Below, piece by piece: positions 25,901 to 39,219 of a stretch of 64,000 nucleotides of DNA. How positions within the stretch are numbered: the stretch's first letter is position 1; each line of letters starts with the position of its first letter. The position numbers and the translations under genes were made by a program. Location of the stretch: assembly GCA_037389465.1 (NCBI GenBank), contig JAZARR010000004.1, forward strand, positions 1 to 64,000. Reading direction: 5' to 3'. Under the pieces are notes generated by a model, which was given only the letters and a program-made list of their open reading frames with translations, ran no database searches and had not been told where the DNA came from. Origin of the DNA: Baylisascaris procyonis. Taxonomy: Eukaryota > Nematoda > Chromadorea > Rhabditida > Ascarididae.

Positions 25901-27847
25901 TGCTTATCACTTTGAATCTTACTGTTAATGATGCTAACTAAATAGGTTTAATGCGTATATCATTGAAAATGAATGGTTTTTTTCTTCTTCAAATGCACAC
26001 AATGAAGTATAAAACAATATTTGATCATGAACGCCCTTTATGAAGACAATACACAATTGTAAAGTGCAGTGGTAATGTTTACTTTGTAGAAAAGCAGTCA
26101 TATGAACGTATTTATAAACATAGTTGAAGAATGACGATTTGCATAATGATTCAAACGTTTTCAAATTTGTATTCGTATTTCCATTTACTGATCGATATAA
26201 GTGAAACTTTTGCAATTGAATGGTTTGTACATACAACGTAACTTTGCAATACTTTTTTCATAGTGCTTTTGATGCGTTTTTTTTTTTTTTAATTTTTTGC
26301 AAATGAATTTTGCATTAGGCTATATCTTTGTATACGTATTGTACTATGTTATTTTACATCTAAATATATATAAATGATTTTATTTTGTATATATATATAT
26401 TTAAATAAATCTATGAAGTGAAACCATATGTTCATATTTGTATCCATATATGTTATATATGCGTATATATATGCACGTATTATATATTTTATCTATGTAT
26501 GTGCGTTATGTACATTTGAATGTTTGTGTATATAAGATGGTTTTAACTCATCATCTAGACATGCTAAGTGGATAGAGATTCACTCTCCTATCTACATATT
26601 GGAATGACCCTACCAATCATGATGCAGAACGAAAATACCCAAAATGAGAAATTCCCTCATTACTTTATAAGTCCGTTAGGTACGCTGATTAAATCCTCGA
26701 ATGGAGACCGTTCAACGAAGACTCTTACATAACGAGCGATTTCCCTACAATATGAGATAGTTATATGTTTCAAAAATACATTGCTATAATCGAATGAAAG
26801 AAATTGATCAGTTAAAATTTAAATCGATAGCACAATACTGGGACCACTATTCGTATTTAGTTTGCATATAAACGCGAATTGCGTGATTGATTCTTTGATC
26901 TGCTTTATATCTTTAATGAAACCCCATAACAGATCATTTTTTTCATGAACAGCAAAATCGTTTGTGCCATTTTTAGCGGCATAACTTGTTCATTTTGTTA
27001 AGCGAGGAGAAGGTGAATATTTTGACGACCAACCGGATACAAAAATGCGAATCCATGATCACAGAGACTCCTAATTCGTAAAAGACTCATTTAATCATAC
27101 TGAGTCGAAATATTTCATTAGTCACGAAACTTGTAGAAATTTGAAATTTCTAATAGAAATGAATACTGATATTTCATGAGTGACGAAAATAGAATCCCCC
27201 TGTTGTCTATTCTGATGAGATTATGTAAAAATTTGAATGATAGAAGAGTTGTATAATAGAAGAATTATGACACCCGATAATAGAACTCAATAGATCGTAA
27301 TAGTGACCTTAAAAAGTGATAAGAATTTGATTGCCGTCAAGTGTCCAAAAATCAAGTCGTAAGAAAAGCATAAATTTCAAGTATATTGTCGCTTGGGATA
27401 GAGAGGGAGGCAGAGACAGAAGGAGACAGAGACAAAGAGAGACAGAAAGGGACCGAAACAAACAAGGAGAAAGGAAGGAGGAAAGAAAGAGATCATCTGC
27501 GGAGTGCATTTTTCAAACTGTCGTAAGATTTTAGTATCAAATAAATTTTTTCTTACTGTCGAGTTACCTTGCCATTTGTGTAATATCAAAGGTTTATTTA
27601 AGAAATCCACCACACCTAGATTAAATAAAATATTTATAAGTTTTGAAAATCACTGATAAAAGAATATAAAAATAAAGAAAAAACCGCTTTAAATTATTGC
27701 GTAAGTGAAATGTCCTTTAGAATAATAGAAAACGTTGATTCATTATGTCAACAGAATTGATTCGAAGCTTATCAATGACTCTTATGGCAGACAGTATGAA
27801 TAGCAATTGAATCGTAGTTCATGATCAGTCATTCCCGAATTAGAACG
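22989..27847. other. Intergenic region between genes C and B
   Basis: No gene model could be built. AATAAA near 23159 may end gene C. A G-rich tract lies at about 24853-24890. A cysteine-rich frame at 25150-25383 (SLINIEAYLCDGIFSTLPKC, then CTRC and CFCG) is intriguing but has no ATG and its splice context does not fit the family phases; it may be a relic. A run of GAGACAGA-type purine repeats lies at about 27400-27490. Confidence 0.5.
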
Positions 27848-30800
27848 ATGGATTGTGTGATGGCGATTAATTTCTTCCTCTTGTTCGCTTCATTGCCAAT
27901 GATTGGTAAATTTTTCCAGATATTTCTTTTTACTGATTCAAATGTAGCTACAATACGCTGAGATTTTATGGATAAGCAAAGTGAATGAATATATTTAGCC
28001 AGGGGACTGGAATTTACATCTTCCTTTTCCTGTTGAAGTTTTTATGCTTTAAGATACGCTGAATATTTTGAATCACAGCTTTTTCTCTTAAGTATGCTAT
28101 AGAGAAGTATTCCAAATAGAAATCATATAATGGTGCAGTCGCATGATGATGAGCAGATAATAAGGGACCCTCATAAAAATGGTGTCGCCAATAAGAGTGC
28201 AAACGCCTTTGGGCACTTTTGGTCGACAACATCTGCAGAATCTTTGAATAAAGAGGGTATACTGATCACAGTGATCCAGTAGTGTTAATGAGATTGAACA
28301 TGAAAAGAATTTCACAGCTCATTGGAGAAGTGAAGATGTATTGACCGTTTGGTAGGGTGGGCAATAAAAAGGCTAGTATGCCCACGAAAGGCTCGCAAAC
28401 AGACATTGGAAATGAACAAAGCGAGATAAAATCTTTTGGAAAACTGTTGTTTAACGTCGATTTTGCTCCTGCTTGCCCTTCTCTGTCTACCTATTGCATC
28501 TGAGCTGATATGCCACGATCCCGATCCATCGACCTGCCTCCGTCATCCACAGGTGCTAATCATTCCATGATCACCGCTGGAGCCGACAATCACGTTCACA
28601 AGGCTGTCACCTGTGACGGTTGGGTTGCGCGCCACTCTAGATGACGACGCCTTCCATGAGCTAATGACCACTTACTGCCTCTGGTACTTACCCAATAATG
28701 TGCCGTATATTGTTGAGTTAGTTCACCTTCCAATCCCATTACCGTATTCCACTGTGCAAAGACTTCTTGCTTGCACTTTGGCGCTGCCCAGTGATTCACA
28801 CCTCAAACGTGAGTAATTAAACCTTTATTAGGATATCAGACAGAAAAAAACGACGATAAACATGCACATAACAAACGGCCGAATATCTGCTCACCCCGAC
28901 AACGATGAGGCATAATACCAAAACAATGAGCTTAACATTAGCATATAATGAAAGCGACAAACTACACATGCACATACACAGTAACAAACATTAGTCCTTA
29001 AAAATTTCAAGAAAAACAAGGAAGCAATCTTGTACATGACACGACTCTCGCACTAAGACAACTTCAACATCTACGCTGATGATCCACTATCGGCCGTATA
29101 CGACGAGACACAACCACAAGGAACGGTGTCACATTTCAACAGTTGAAGTCTTGGTTTAACAGTCGCCGAACCTTTGGGGTGCGTCTATATACGCTGCCGT
29201 TGACGCAGTTGACGCTTGTAGCAATTTTTGGCCTCCAACTTCTTCCTATGCCAAATGAATGTGCAGCTTTGATATATTTAGGCGCTACATAACTTTATGC
29301 ACATGTTCTAATATTTGCTGATATCTTATGAGATCCACTGGTTTAGATCGAACGTGAGGCAACAACATTACCATTCGTCTAATACACTCTAGAACGTATG
29401 TGGGCGTTAACAGTCATGAAGCTCACCAAAAAGAATAACTAATTTCATCGGTGTGTTGATTTCATATAAAAAATTATTGAAACGATGAATTTCATTCAGG
29501 AATGAGTGGAAATTCGAAGGTTTATGTGCCACAATTATCCTCCTTATCAACATTCAAAAAGATATCACTTGCAGCACAATCAGAGCTACAACCTATTTCA
29601 TGTACGGCGGAGGAAGAAACGGTTATTCTGTTAATAAAATTTCTTTCGTTATTATTCTGCAATTTTCCGAAATTGATTGCAAATCTTTGCATTCTGCATA
29701 AATCGAAAATTTGAACAAACTTTCTACAATATAATTCTATACAAGGATGAATAAAAAAGAGTGGAAAATATGGAATGTACGCATTAATTTCAACCTAATC
29801 TGCTGTTAATTACAATCTAAAGCCGTACAGCTAAATTGCTAAGAAAATATATCATTTTTCACCGCTTTCGAAATTAATATTTCCTTTTTTCTTTCAAACA
29901 AAATGAGAGGAAATTTTGCAAACTTACGCAGATATATTATTTCTCTTTTTTGAACACTACGAAAGAAGATCGACTATGATATATATTGCCAACGATGTCA
30001 GTTTCATCGACTTAAATTTAAAGAATTTTTGAATAAAATGGCAATTTTTTTTTCACTGAAATTTTTAATCGGTAGAAATAATGCAATAGATTCTCATCAG
30101 AAATTGTAATTAGCTTAAAGGAGAGGAATTAAGCGCCACATTTATATATCCATCATATTATAGTAATGCAAAGCATTTTTGGAATGGTGCATCATATGAA
30201 TGTCTAGAAATTTTTCTTAATTATTTTCAGGTGTTTGTGAAATGCTTAAATGACTTCCTATCGAATTTTAATTTAACAATGACATATGGAAAGTTACCCG
30301 ATAGAACAGAAGCAGTAGCTATTCTTTTTGCAGACCTTCAATGCAAGTAATGCTTTTAACGTTCATTACTTCATAAAAGATGTTTTACATGAGCTATTCT
30401 GATTTGAGGGCTTTACTTCAACAAGCACTACTCTGACCTATTTCTTAAGTATAAAGAAGAGGAAATAAATAGTTATGAAATGAATTGTAGAACTCGTAAA
30501 AAAATTGTTGCGCAAAATATTACGTGGAAATTTTTTGTGAACTATAAGATGGGTGTTTTATGCTTTTTATTCGAGGCAAAGGAACACAGAGTTTATCGTT
30601 CATAAGTTTTCTAAGATGAGTTTAATCGCTCTTCACGTTCATGATGGTAAATCGAGCATAGCATATAGCACCGCAATTTCAGCAGTATAAGGTCATTCTC
30701 CGAACTTTTCAACTTTATTTCTTCGAAAAATAATGTCCTTTACATATGAATATGATATTTTAAACTCTCGTTTGAGGGCAATAAAAGATTCAGATTACAT

Positions 30801-32798
30801 GCCATCGCCAATTCTCAATGTTTTTGGTAAAGCTCCATTGTGTCCACTCGTCTAAGCTTTTTTATCCAGATTAAACTTTGTATGGGGCTTACTATCATTT
30901 TCCCCTTATTCATCAAAAAATATAAGTTTATCGCAAATAAATAGATTGATGCGACATGATTTTGCTTGGCATTCTTTGTCGCGAACAACCTCTGACGCCC
31001 GGCTAAAATATTTCTTAAATCAGTTCAGCTTTATTGTTATAGATAAAAGATAAGAATTTATGATAGATGAACAATCTATATTATATAGCGCCATAAATAC
31101 AGCTTTATTTCATGGTAATAATTTAGGGCTTATGAGGCTCTTATGGGATGCAGTGCGACACCAAATTGTTTGTATATAAGCACATTCGAGAAGTATGTGA
31201 AGACGTATGCTGACACACCAGTATATGAAGATATCATGCTTCACTATCACGCGATGTGTACAAATGAAGAAGGCAAGTCAGAGCAAATTCACTTGATAAG
31301 AACATCACATGTGCATATTGATAGGAAATTTCTAATCTTTATCGTTGTTTATTTAGAAAAATTTCAACTATTTTTTGTAATTGTTTCACGTCAGATTGTT
31401 TAGTTTCCATCAAAACATGAATTTTACTGCCATATTTCCCACTTACAATTTGAGGAATAGAGGGAAATGTGACGGGAGGTAGCAGCGACTATGCTTGATT
31501 AAGACATCAGCTACCATTCGAGCGTGAAATTTCGATTTATTGGCATAGGAAAACAATGATCATTTTCAGTCGCTTCAGTGACGAAATGTATCGAACAAAT
31601 GCAGAATGATGTTACGATAAAACAATGTCTCAATGGATTCACAACATATATGCCATGCAGGTGATGTGTTTACCTATTTTTACTTATGTCGTATTTTATG
31701 TGTTTATTGTTCATTTTGTAGTTTATCAGAAGATCTCAAGGCCAAAAAAAACGATAGAAATATAATCGAGCACTCAAGCAAAGAATCTCGTTATTGCTAA
31801 AATCAAGCAATAAGTTGTCGCTTTTTGTGTCCTTATGTCTTACGAAAATCTTCATCCGGCATAAAGGTGTTCTGCACTGATTTTTGGATCATTCAAACGC
31901 ATACATAGCGCAATGCATATCTTTTGTTGCTCATAATTAGGTTGGAATGACTAACGAAATGCTTTTCTAATAGCCGCCTCAGTGAAGCGCCGTTGAACTT
32001 TTTCAGTTATCTCGATATCCTCCTTCATAGACCGCCGGCATATTCCAAAATGGGATAACAATAAGTAACAAGAGCTTTCCGATGATTTTCTATGCAAATA
32101 TATTCTCAATGATGCATAGAATACACTCCCAACTTGAGTAGCTCTCTGTGAAATTTCAGCGTAGTGACTATGATAGCTGAGGTCGGTACTTAGATGAACA
32201 TTCAATCCCTTGTCAAACTTTGTGTAGAATAACTGAAATCACATAAATGCAGAGAACATTCCACTAAGAAATTTACATTTTTTTGAAAGTTTTTATAAAG
32301 GAAACATGATCCATAGATCAAAAACGGTAAAAGTGTTACACTGAGATAATACTGACATAAAATCCTTTATGTGCACAACGTTAGTATAGACCCAAATGAA
32401 TATGATGCTCTGGGAAAACAGAATTGAGAAAAGAAAGAAAAATTTTTTTAAGGTAAAAGATATGAGCAGAGACGCAAAAGATGACTGTTAGGGGACTAGA
32501 TATTTGTTAAGAATGCAAGAAGTAAGATGCGATATGACCTATTATTCCGAAACAAACGTTTTTTTTCAGTGGAACTCTAAACGTCTTAAATTGTGCAAAA
32601 CCACGAACTGAAAAGGTTTGTGGGCAAGGATCATTCGGGCCAATATGTGTCGAGCAGGCATACGATCTCAAATTCAATCAGTTAATCGACAATGCTTGCT
32701 ACGATGAATTGATGAAATTTTGCTCTAATGCGCAATCAATCGCGCTTAATATTTCGTTATTTTTGATGTTGCTTATCACTGCTATAATCATATCATAA
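27848..32798 (+). CDS. Gene B: cysteine-rich secreted protein, probably GPI-anchored
   Basis: Function unknown; best-resolved member of the A/C/B family. Exons: 27848-27905, 29500-29621, 30231-30346, 31127-31272, 31570-31660, 32570-32798; 253 aa with every phase matching (1, 0, 2, 1, 2). Residues 1-20 are a signal peptide (MDCVMAINFFLLFASLPMIG). Fourteen cysteines follow in the order seen in gene A, with anchors ISCTAEEET, VKCLNDF, LQCKAYEALMGC, AMCTNEE, TKCIEQ, MPCSG, PICVEQ, NACYDELMKFC. The C-terminus is hydrophobic (ISLFLMLLITAIIIS) and ends at the stop, as expected of a GPI signal. Two splice sites are unusual: the exon-2 donor is ACG/GTTATT, and the donor after 31272 is GC (AAG/GCAAGT), the only choice that keeps the frame. 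Intron 1 holds a GC-richer repeat-like block and intron 5 a reverse-transcriptase fragment. Cysteine spacing suggests CPG4 or DUF19-type domains, unconfirmed. Confidence 0.85.
28440..29420. mobile_element. Repeat-like block in gene B intron 1
   Basis: About 1 kb inside intron 1 of gene B with higher G+C than the flanks and different texture. On the plus strand at about 29060-29150 there is a short frame reading FNIYADDPLSAVYDETQPQG, which contains the YADD box of reverse transcriptases. No other RT motif could be joined to it, so it may be a very decayed retroelement or chance. Confidence 0.3.
31951..32205 (-). pseudogene. Non-LTR retrotransposon reverse-transcriptase fragment
   Basis: An 84-codon minus-strand frame inside intron 5 of gene B. 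Its order of motifs (LSTDLSYHSHYAEISQRA, then a hydrophobic run, then KEDIEITEKVQRRFTEAA) matches the region after the RT thumb in jockey/CR1-type non-LTR elements, where DLSW..H, K..R and E.VQRRFT are typical. The upstream catalytic part is absent and a stop follows, so this is a truncated dead copy. It lies antisense to the host gene. Confidence 0.75.
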
Positions 32799-34280
32799 AC
32801 GTACGCACAAAGAATAGTAGCAAATTCGGTTCTGATTAAGATTTGACAAATTGTCTTTTTAAAACTTTTATACAAATACAAATTTTTTTTTTAATATTTG
32901 TGAAAAATTTTTGTCATCTTTCGTTGCCGAATTTCAGCTACGATCAGAGTAATTTTCTATTATATTATTTACAATATTTGCAAAATTTTGTATTATTTGG
33001 AGGGGGATTCGCTTACATTATTCACTCATAAAAAATTATAAACGTAATTCAATGAAATAATTTTGCTTTTTAAGTGTAATAAATTCTTGCTTATTCTCTA
33101 ACACTTGCTTGATATATTAAATGTGACTAATCGAAATGAGATCGTGAATTTCGAAAATTTAGCTGATGTAATTTTACGGAATGCGTAGAAATAAACGTCA
33201 TCGCATGAAATCATCAATGGGCATTCAATATGAGGGAGAGAGACGGCCAATCGGCTCGTTCACATCTTTCATTGTGAGGCAGCTCTCCAAGCTAGCTAGA
33301 GATTGCAGCTAGCTTTCATAAAATCACCTCAGGGGACAACTGGTCTCACTGCTGTGAAAAATAATCGGTTGTTTTCATCTTCAGTCATTTCACTGTGGCA
33401 CTAGAATTGAGGTGAGGGCATAGTTAGAGGCTATATTTCGATCGAGGTCTCCACATCCAAAAAATTGAAGCTTTCCCGATCGAGTGCTCGGTTTTGATAT
33501 AGCGCGGCGTCGATGTCCTCGATGGAGTTCCATCGAGGAGCTGATCTGGAGCCTTTTCTGCCAGACTTTGTAAACGGATACTCGCCTCAAGAAATTGCTT
33601 CCGATGAATGGCTTTCCTTCCAGAAATCTTTTCCATTTCAATCCGTCCTAATCAGAGCCCAGAGACTCCTTTCTTAACCACGATAATTAATGTTAGAGCG
33701 ATATCATTGTAAACGTTATTAGTAGTTGTTGGCTGTTGTTGATATTAATATCATTATTTTTATTGTTAACACTACTATTACAATCACTGCTTTTAGTTAT
33801 TATCACTACTATTCCTTCTACTTTCTACTGGTTTAATTGTAATCGCTGTTGTTGTTAATATCGGATTATGTGCAACCTTCAGGCAATTTAACAACTTAGG
33901 CGGATTTATGGGCTTATAACGAAAGAATTGGAATATAACTGAGAAAGTTCTACGCAACTTTTCGTGTTGTATGAGCTTGCAGCTTACTTCCTCACAATAC
34001 CGTTGCCTTACTCAATATCTCATTATTCAAAGTGTTGTTTTTTCGGTCATTTCGATCATCAAATCACTGCTGTTCTTGTGTATTAAACTCTGAAGTAATT
34101 TTTATGTGCCCTTTTTGTCGCCTTGCAAACATTCAATCTTTTTCTTTACACATCCATCTATCTCTGCTGTTTGCTGTTATCTTACATGCTTTATTCCTCT
34201 TCTTGTTCACGTGCTTTTTCTCAGAACTTCCCTCCCTCCCAGTTTTGAAGTTGAAATAACATTAAGAAAGAGTGCTAAAA

Positions 34281-34373
34281 ATGACAGCACTAGATCAAAG
34301 AAATGAACTATTGCTGTATTCGTTGTTAAAAAAGGAAACCACACTTCCAAATGGTTCTATTTCAGTTGATAAG
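34281..34373 (+). CDS. Possible first exon of an unknown gene
   Basis: A 31-codon segment, ATG to a phase-0 GTAAAA donor, encoding MTALDQRNELLLYSLLKKET and then TLPNGSISVDK. It has balanced codon use and an acceptor-like TTTTTCTCAG about 60 bases upstream that could take a spliced leader. Beyond the donor the frame continues for more than 100 codons but becomes low-complexity. No second exon was found, so the call is tentative. Confidence 0.3.
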
Positions 34374-35059
34374 GTAAAAGCAAATAGTATTCTTACTGCT
34401 ACTAAGGATACTAATTGGCTTTTTGTGATATCTAATTTTGGGATATCGCGTTATGGATGGAAGGGTAGGATGGGATTTGATGAATCCAATAAAAATCGCA
34501 TAGTGGAAACTTCCATTTCGGTGGTTTTATCGAAGCTGACACATTTGCGCATATTATATTACACTTCCTTCAATATTGTACCTTTCAGAAGAAATTTTCA
34601 TCTTGACATTTTTACGTATCTCTCTTTTTCCAATCCTATCTTCCTCTTCCCTTCTTTCCCTCTCTCCTCTCTCTGCTTTCCTTCAATTCATTCTTCCATT
34701 CATTACCAACAAATGATAACAAAACAGTTGCTAATTGAAATTGTTTCATCTAATTTACATTAAATTTAAAAAAAAAACGCAAAAATAATATGCAAATCAC
34801 TTATTCTTTAATGATTCTGCAAATTACAAAATTCATTCCACTTAATCAGCATTAACGAGATGTGATTGTCAATACCGATAAAGTAGAAAGCATTTTAGGC
34901 TTGTCACTCTAATGCATATTGTCATGGCAACAACTATGCAATTCTTTGCGAATTTCTTATCGACGCATCGTCAATCGCGATGAATAAATATGAGAATTTC
35001 ATATAATCATTGGATTAACGAAACGATGGAGTATATGTTTTATTGACTGGAGCTTGTTT

Positions 35060-35147
35060 AAAATAAATGGGTAAATAAATTAAAATAAATGGGTAAATAA
35101 ATTAAAATAAATGGGCAACTAAATTAAAATAAATGGGCAACTAAATC
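35060..35147. repeat. 22-bp tandem repeat, four copies
   Basis: Four head-to-tail copies of a unit close to AAAATAAATGGGTAAATAAA plus TT. The first two copies carry GGGTAAATAAAT and the last two GGGCAACTAAAT, so a two-unit duplication diverged into two subtypes. Confidence 0.9.
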
Positions 35148-37908
35148 AACGATCACTCCATCTGTATCACAGCAAATAAATAAATTACAGATAAAAATTC
35201 ACTTATTAAGGCAAGAAGAGTTTCGCTTTATAGATGTAATTTTCACGTATAGCGCGAACTTATCAAGAAATTTCCCAAAAAAGGCAATCGACTTCCTTCC
35301 GCTTCTTTTTTTTTTTTGCACAAAATTGCTCAACTCGATATTAGCCAATGTTATTAGGATATAATATTGCCATTGCTAACTTCAGTAGCTTTATTATTGC
35401 ATGACATGCATCTAATATGGTATTAATTATTTTTTAAATATAAAATTGATATAAATTAGAAGTTTACCTCTACAAAATCTGAGCTAGTTTAAATGCCAAT
35501 AATGGTCGATTATTGTTTATTCGAACAGTTTGTGATCGTTTTTAGAATAACGACAACAATTGTAATATTTGAATAATTACTAATATTTTATGTTAATATG
35601 GTTAGATATTAATTCAGTAATTAGTGAAAAATTAACTTCTAGCTTTTATTTTCTTCGATTTCAAATCTTTTTAGTAATTATTCTTGTTAAAATTTAGTGC
35701 TCTTGCATATTATGAAAGCAATTGGAGAAGCACGCCAGTTATTCTGGGGCACAATGCGCGCTTTTATATTTTGTTTATCTCATCAAACTGTTGCATAGTT
35801 TATTAGCAGATAATAGAGCAAAGTAATGCGCCCATATATAGGTTGATACTCGTGCAAATCAATTAATCACTGGCACAATCTTCTAGAATGCAAGACGTGT
35901 GTGCGTATGTGTGTGCAGACGCGCGTGCTTACGTGCGCACAGACGCAATTCTCCTTTTTAAAGTTATTGTCAATAATTGCACATCAATTTATTGCAGTTT
36001 TATTAAATTTTCTATTTTTGCGAAATTTATTTCGCTGAATGTCATTTTACTTTATTTTAGTATATTAAATAAATAAGATATTTATGATGAATATTTTGAA
36101 AAATCGAATTATTAGAGAATATTATCACGAAGTTATTTGTTTTACTAGAGAAAAATCGACTCCTTCCTTATAGTGTTCCAATATAACAGCTCCATCCATT
36201 TTGCATTCAGAAAACTGCAAAGAAAAGTTCAAACTTCTATTCATAATTTCTCAATTTTATTTGATAATTTTATTTGATTTATTTGAGATTTTAATAATTA
36301 GTGAGGAACTATGTTTTTCTGAGACTTTAACTTAATGCGTAAAGCATTGCTTAGCTTGGTCAGAACGAGGCAACTAATCGAGAGCTTGAGAATGCGATTA
36401 AGGAATTTTTTGCATAATCAGGATTTTACATCAGCAACTCATCGATTGACGAGCTAAACGATGACAACCAAACGTTCCTATAGGCTTGTAAGCGTCAAAC
36501 GTTCAAATGAGTATTGGAAAATCCTATATTGCAAATAAACCGTTTAGAAGTGATTTTTGGCAAATTTAAATTCACCAACAGATTCTATAATCTCTTATTT
36601 TTTCACTTATTCAAATTGTCTGCAATTATTGAAATCCATTTAACTCGCACATAGAAAAAGCAATCCTGACGCATATATTTCATTCGATTTTGTTTTATTT
36701 GATATCGGTTACAATAAATATTCTTCAAAATTTTGCATCTTATTAGAATGCTTCTGCATAATGTCGCAGCCAAAATTGCATCATCTCTGAGATGTGCAAA
36801 GCAAATAGCATTCCATTTCGCATACTAATTATCACTTTTTCACTTGTTATTCCCTCTTACAAATTCGCCTCAAAAAGCGCATTGGGCTGACGTTGTGTCT
36901 GCGCATAAGTATGTATTTTTGTGTGTATGTATGCGAACACGTGCGTCTGCGTGCATGTCTGTGCCTGTGTCTGCATCTGTGTATGTGTTTGTGTCTCAGT
37001 CTATTCGATAATTTTATCTTAGAATTACTGAATTAGAGTTATGAGGTTTAGCGAGCATATTTTTGGTTAATGCTTATAAATCTGGCTGGTCAGATTAAAG
37101 AGTTGAAAAGCACATATCGGTGCCCAGTCCTCTAATAAGCATCTATACTTTTTATTATCATCGCTGTTAAATACTATCGTCATTGAATAATTTTTTATGA
37201 AATATTCTATAATATTCTCCATTTTATTCGTCTATTATGTTATTATTTTGAAAACCGTTTTTAATATTCTTCTATAATTTAGAAACAATTTCATCATGTT
37301 CAACACATTTTCCAAAGAAAAAAGTGGAAAAATTCGATATTCTAACGCACACGTCGGCAGCATTCTAACATGTAAGTGCAGTACAATATTTTCTTGCTTT
37401 ATGCGGATGCAATGATGGGATTATCGAATATTCTCTTTTTATTGCCACTTTTCATTTTGCAACAGCAACATCGTCGTTCAGTATCATCAACAGTAAACTG
37501 ATAAAAACTTATTTATATTTTATCAGTCGTATTTTTTAAAAGATTGTACCACATATTAGTTATAGATGGCTAAGGATTATACCTTTAGATGAAAGAGTAT
37601 TGCGATTAAACCTGACAGCTGTTATTCTATGTGTGATATTTCGATATTAGCTCGGATGCGTATCTTTCGCTTTTTGTTGGATGTATTTTACGGGGTGGAA
37701 TAACCGACAAGTATACCTTATTGTTCTGCTCATTTCGTGCTTGTTAAGGCCTTTAAAGTGATTGCGAAAATGTCAAATATTCCTCAGTGGTAAACTACAG
37801 TGACTGTAAAATGCGCACCATAAAACATTTAGGCAGAATTCAATTAGGTTTTCAGTGGATAAGCTTGCATGACGTCATTGCCCAAAAATGAACTCATTTT
37901 TAAGGAAT

Positions 37909-38026
<118 letters not shown>

Positions 38027-39003
38027 TTCAATAGCGAATTCGGTAACGTAAAAGGCACTCAACGTGAATAAGTGGTTATTTGTATGTGCATGTCTGCTCT
38101 ACCTTCGTGAGCTAGTCATTTACCTATTTCACTAGTTTTGATTCGATGCGATTGGCTTACTTGGATGTGAGGTCAAACAATCGATAATAGCCTAAAATCT
38201 ATGTGAACGTTTCTAATGGTCACTTAAAACGATTTCCACTGGATGCTTTCATAATCAGGCTGAATGAGGGGGTGAGTAGTACTTAAAGAATTCACAGACT
38301 GTCATTGTTTTCTGTTCATTGGAATAAAGCGGACAGAACTATTGAAATCTATAAACGTCTATACTTAACGACAGAAGTAAAAAAAAATTTGAATATTTTG
38401 GGTGCTTTCTTATATTTTCAAGAATATATAATACTATCTAATGCAGTTATAAGGTAACGTTTCAACATCACATGATTCTTGGTTCAACTCCACAAGATAA
38501 GCAAGACGTTTTAATTTGAGTAGTTGAACATATATTGGTTGCACGAATGAAATTCTTCTCTAATAGCATTAAAGCTTTCCGCCTTTATTGGCATCTATTT
38601 TTCAGCAATATAATGCGTCGCCTAGACAACTTATTTAACATGCGTCATCCAGTATTCTTTGTTTCACGTTGAAAATATCATTTAAACTTTCGAGGTTGTT
38701 TGAAATTGATGAAAGCATTTAAATTCGTCGAGGATTTTATTGTAAGAGGATTCGCCCATAAACATTTTATAATTTCCATAAAATGAGAAAATTTATTAAC
38801 GTTTATTTTCTTTTATTCTATCAAAAATTAATTTCTCTTTTTTTTGTTCACTTGTTGTTTTTTGTTTTTAAACAATAATTTTCGTTTCTTATAAACATGT
38901 TTTTCATATCAACTGAAAATAGATTAATTAATTTATATATTATCTCTCATTTATTTATTTTATTCCATATATTGCAATCATTTAGAATTGTTTTCTTTTC
39001 GCA

Positions 39004-39219
39004 CTAAAATATCGCTTTTTTCATTGAAATATACGAAGTATTCGTCGCTATAAGTCGAATGGCGGAAGTCAAGTCATTTCTACTGCTTTCGATCTCGTCG
39101 CCTTGGAGATCGTTGAAAAGCAAATATTTCTTTGAGGATAACTCTAATGTCGAACAATTTCTTGGAAGTGGTATTAGTGGAAAAGGCCGATGATTCCATG
39201 CATACATACGCTTATTCAT
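39004..39219 (-). CDS. Possible small gene or exon, unknown
   Basis: Seventy-one codons on the minus strand starting MNKRMYAWNHRPFPLIPLPR and ending SYISMKKAIF. The ATG lies a few bases after a TTTTAG that could be a cis or trans-splice acceptor, and an in-frame stop directly before the ATG argues that this ATG would be the start. Amino-acid composition is unlike random AT-rich frames. No signal peptide or known motif is seen. Confidence 0.3.
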   Translation of the reverse strand: MNKRMYAWNHRPFPLIPLPRNCSTLELSSKKYLLFNDLQGDEIESSRNDLTSAIRLIATNTSYISMKKAIF

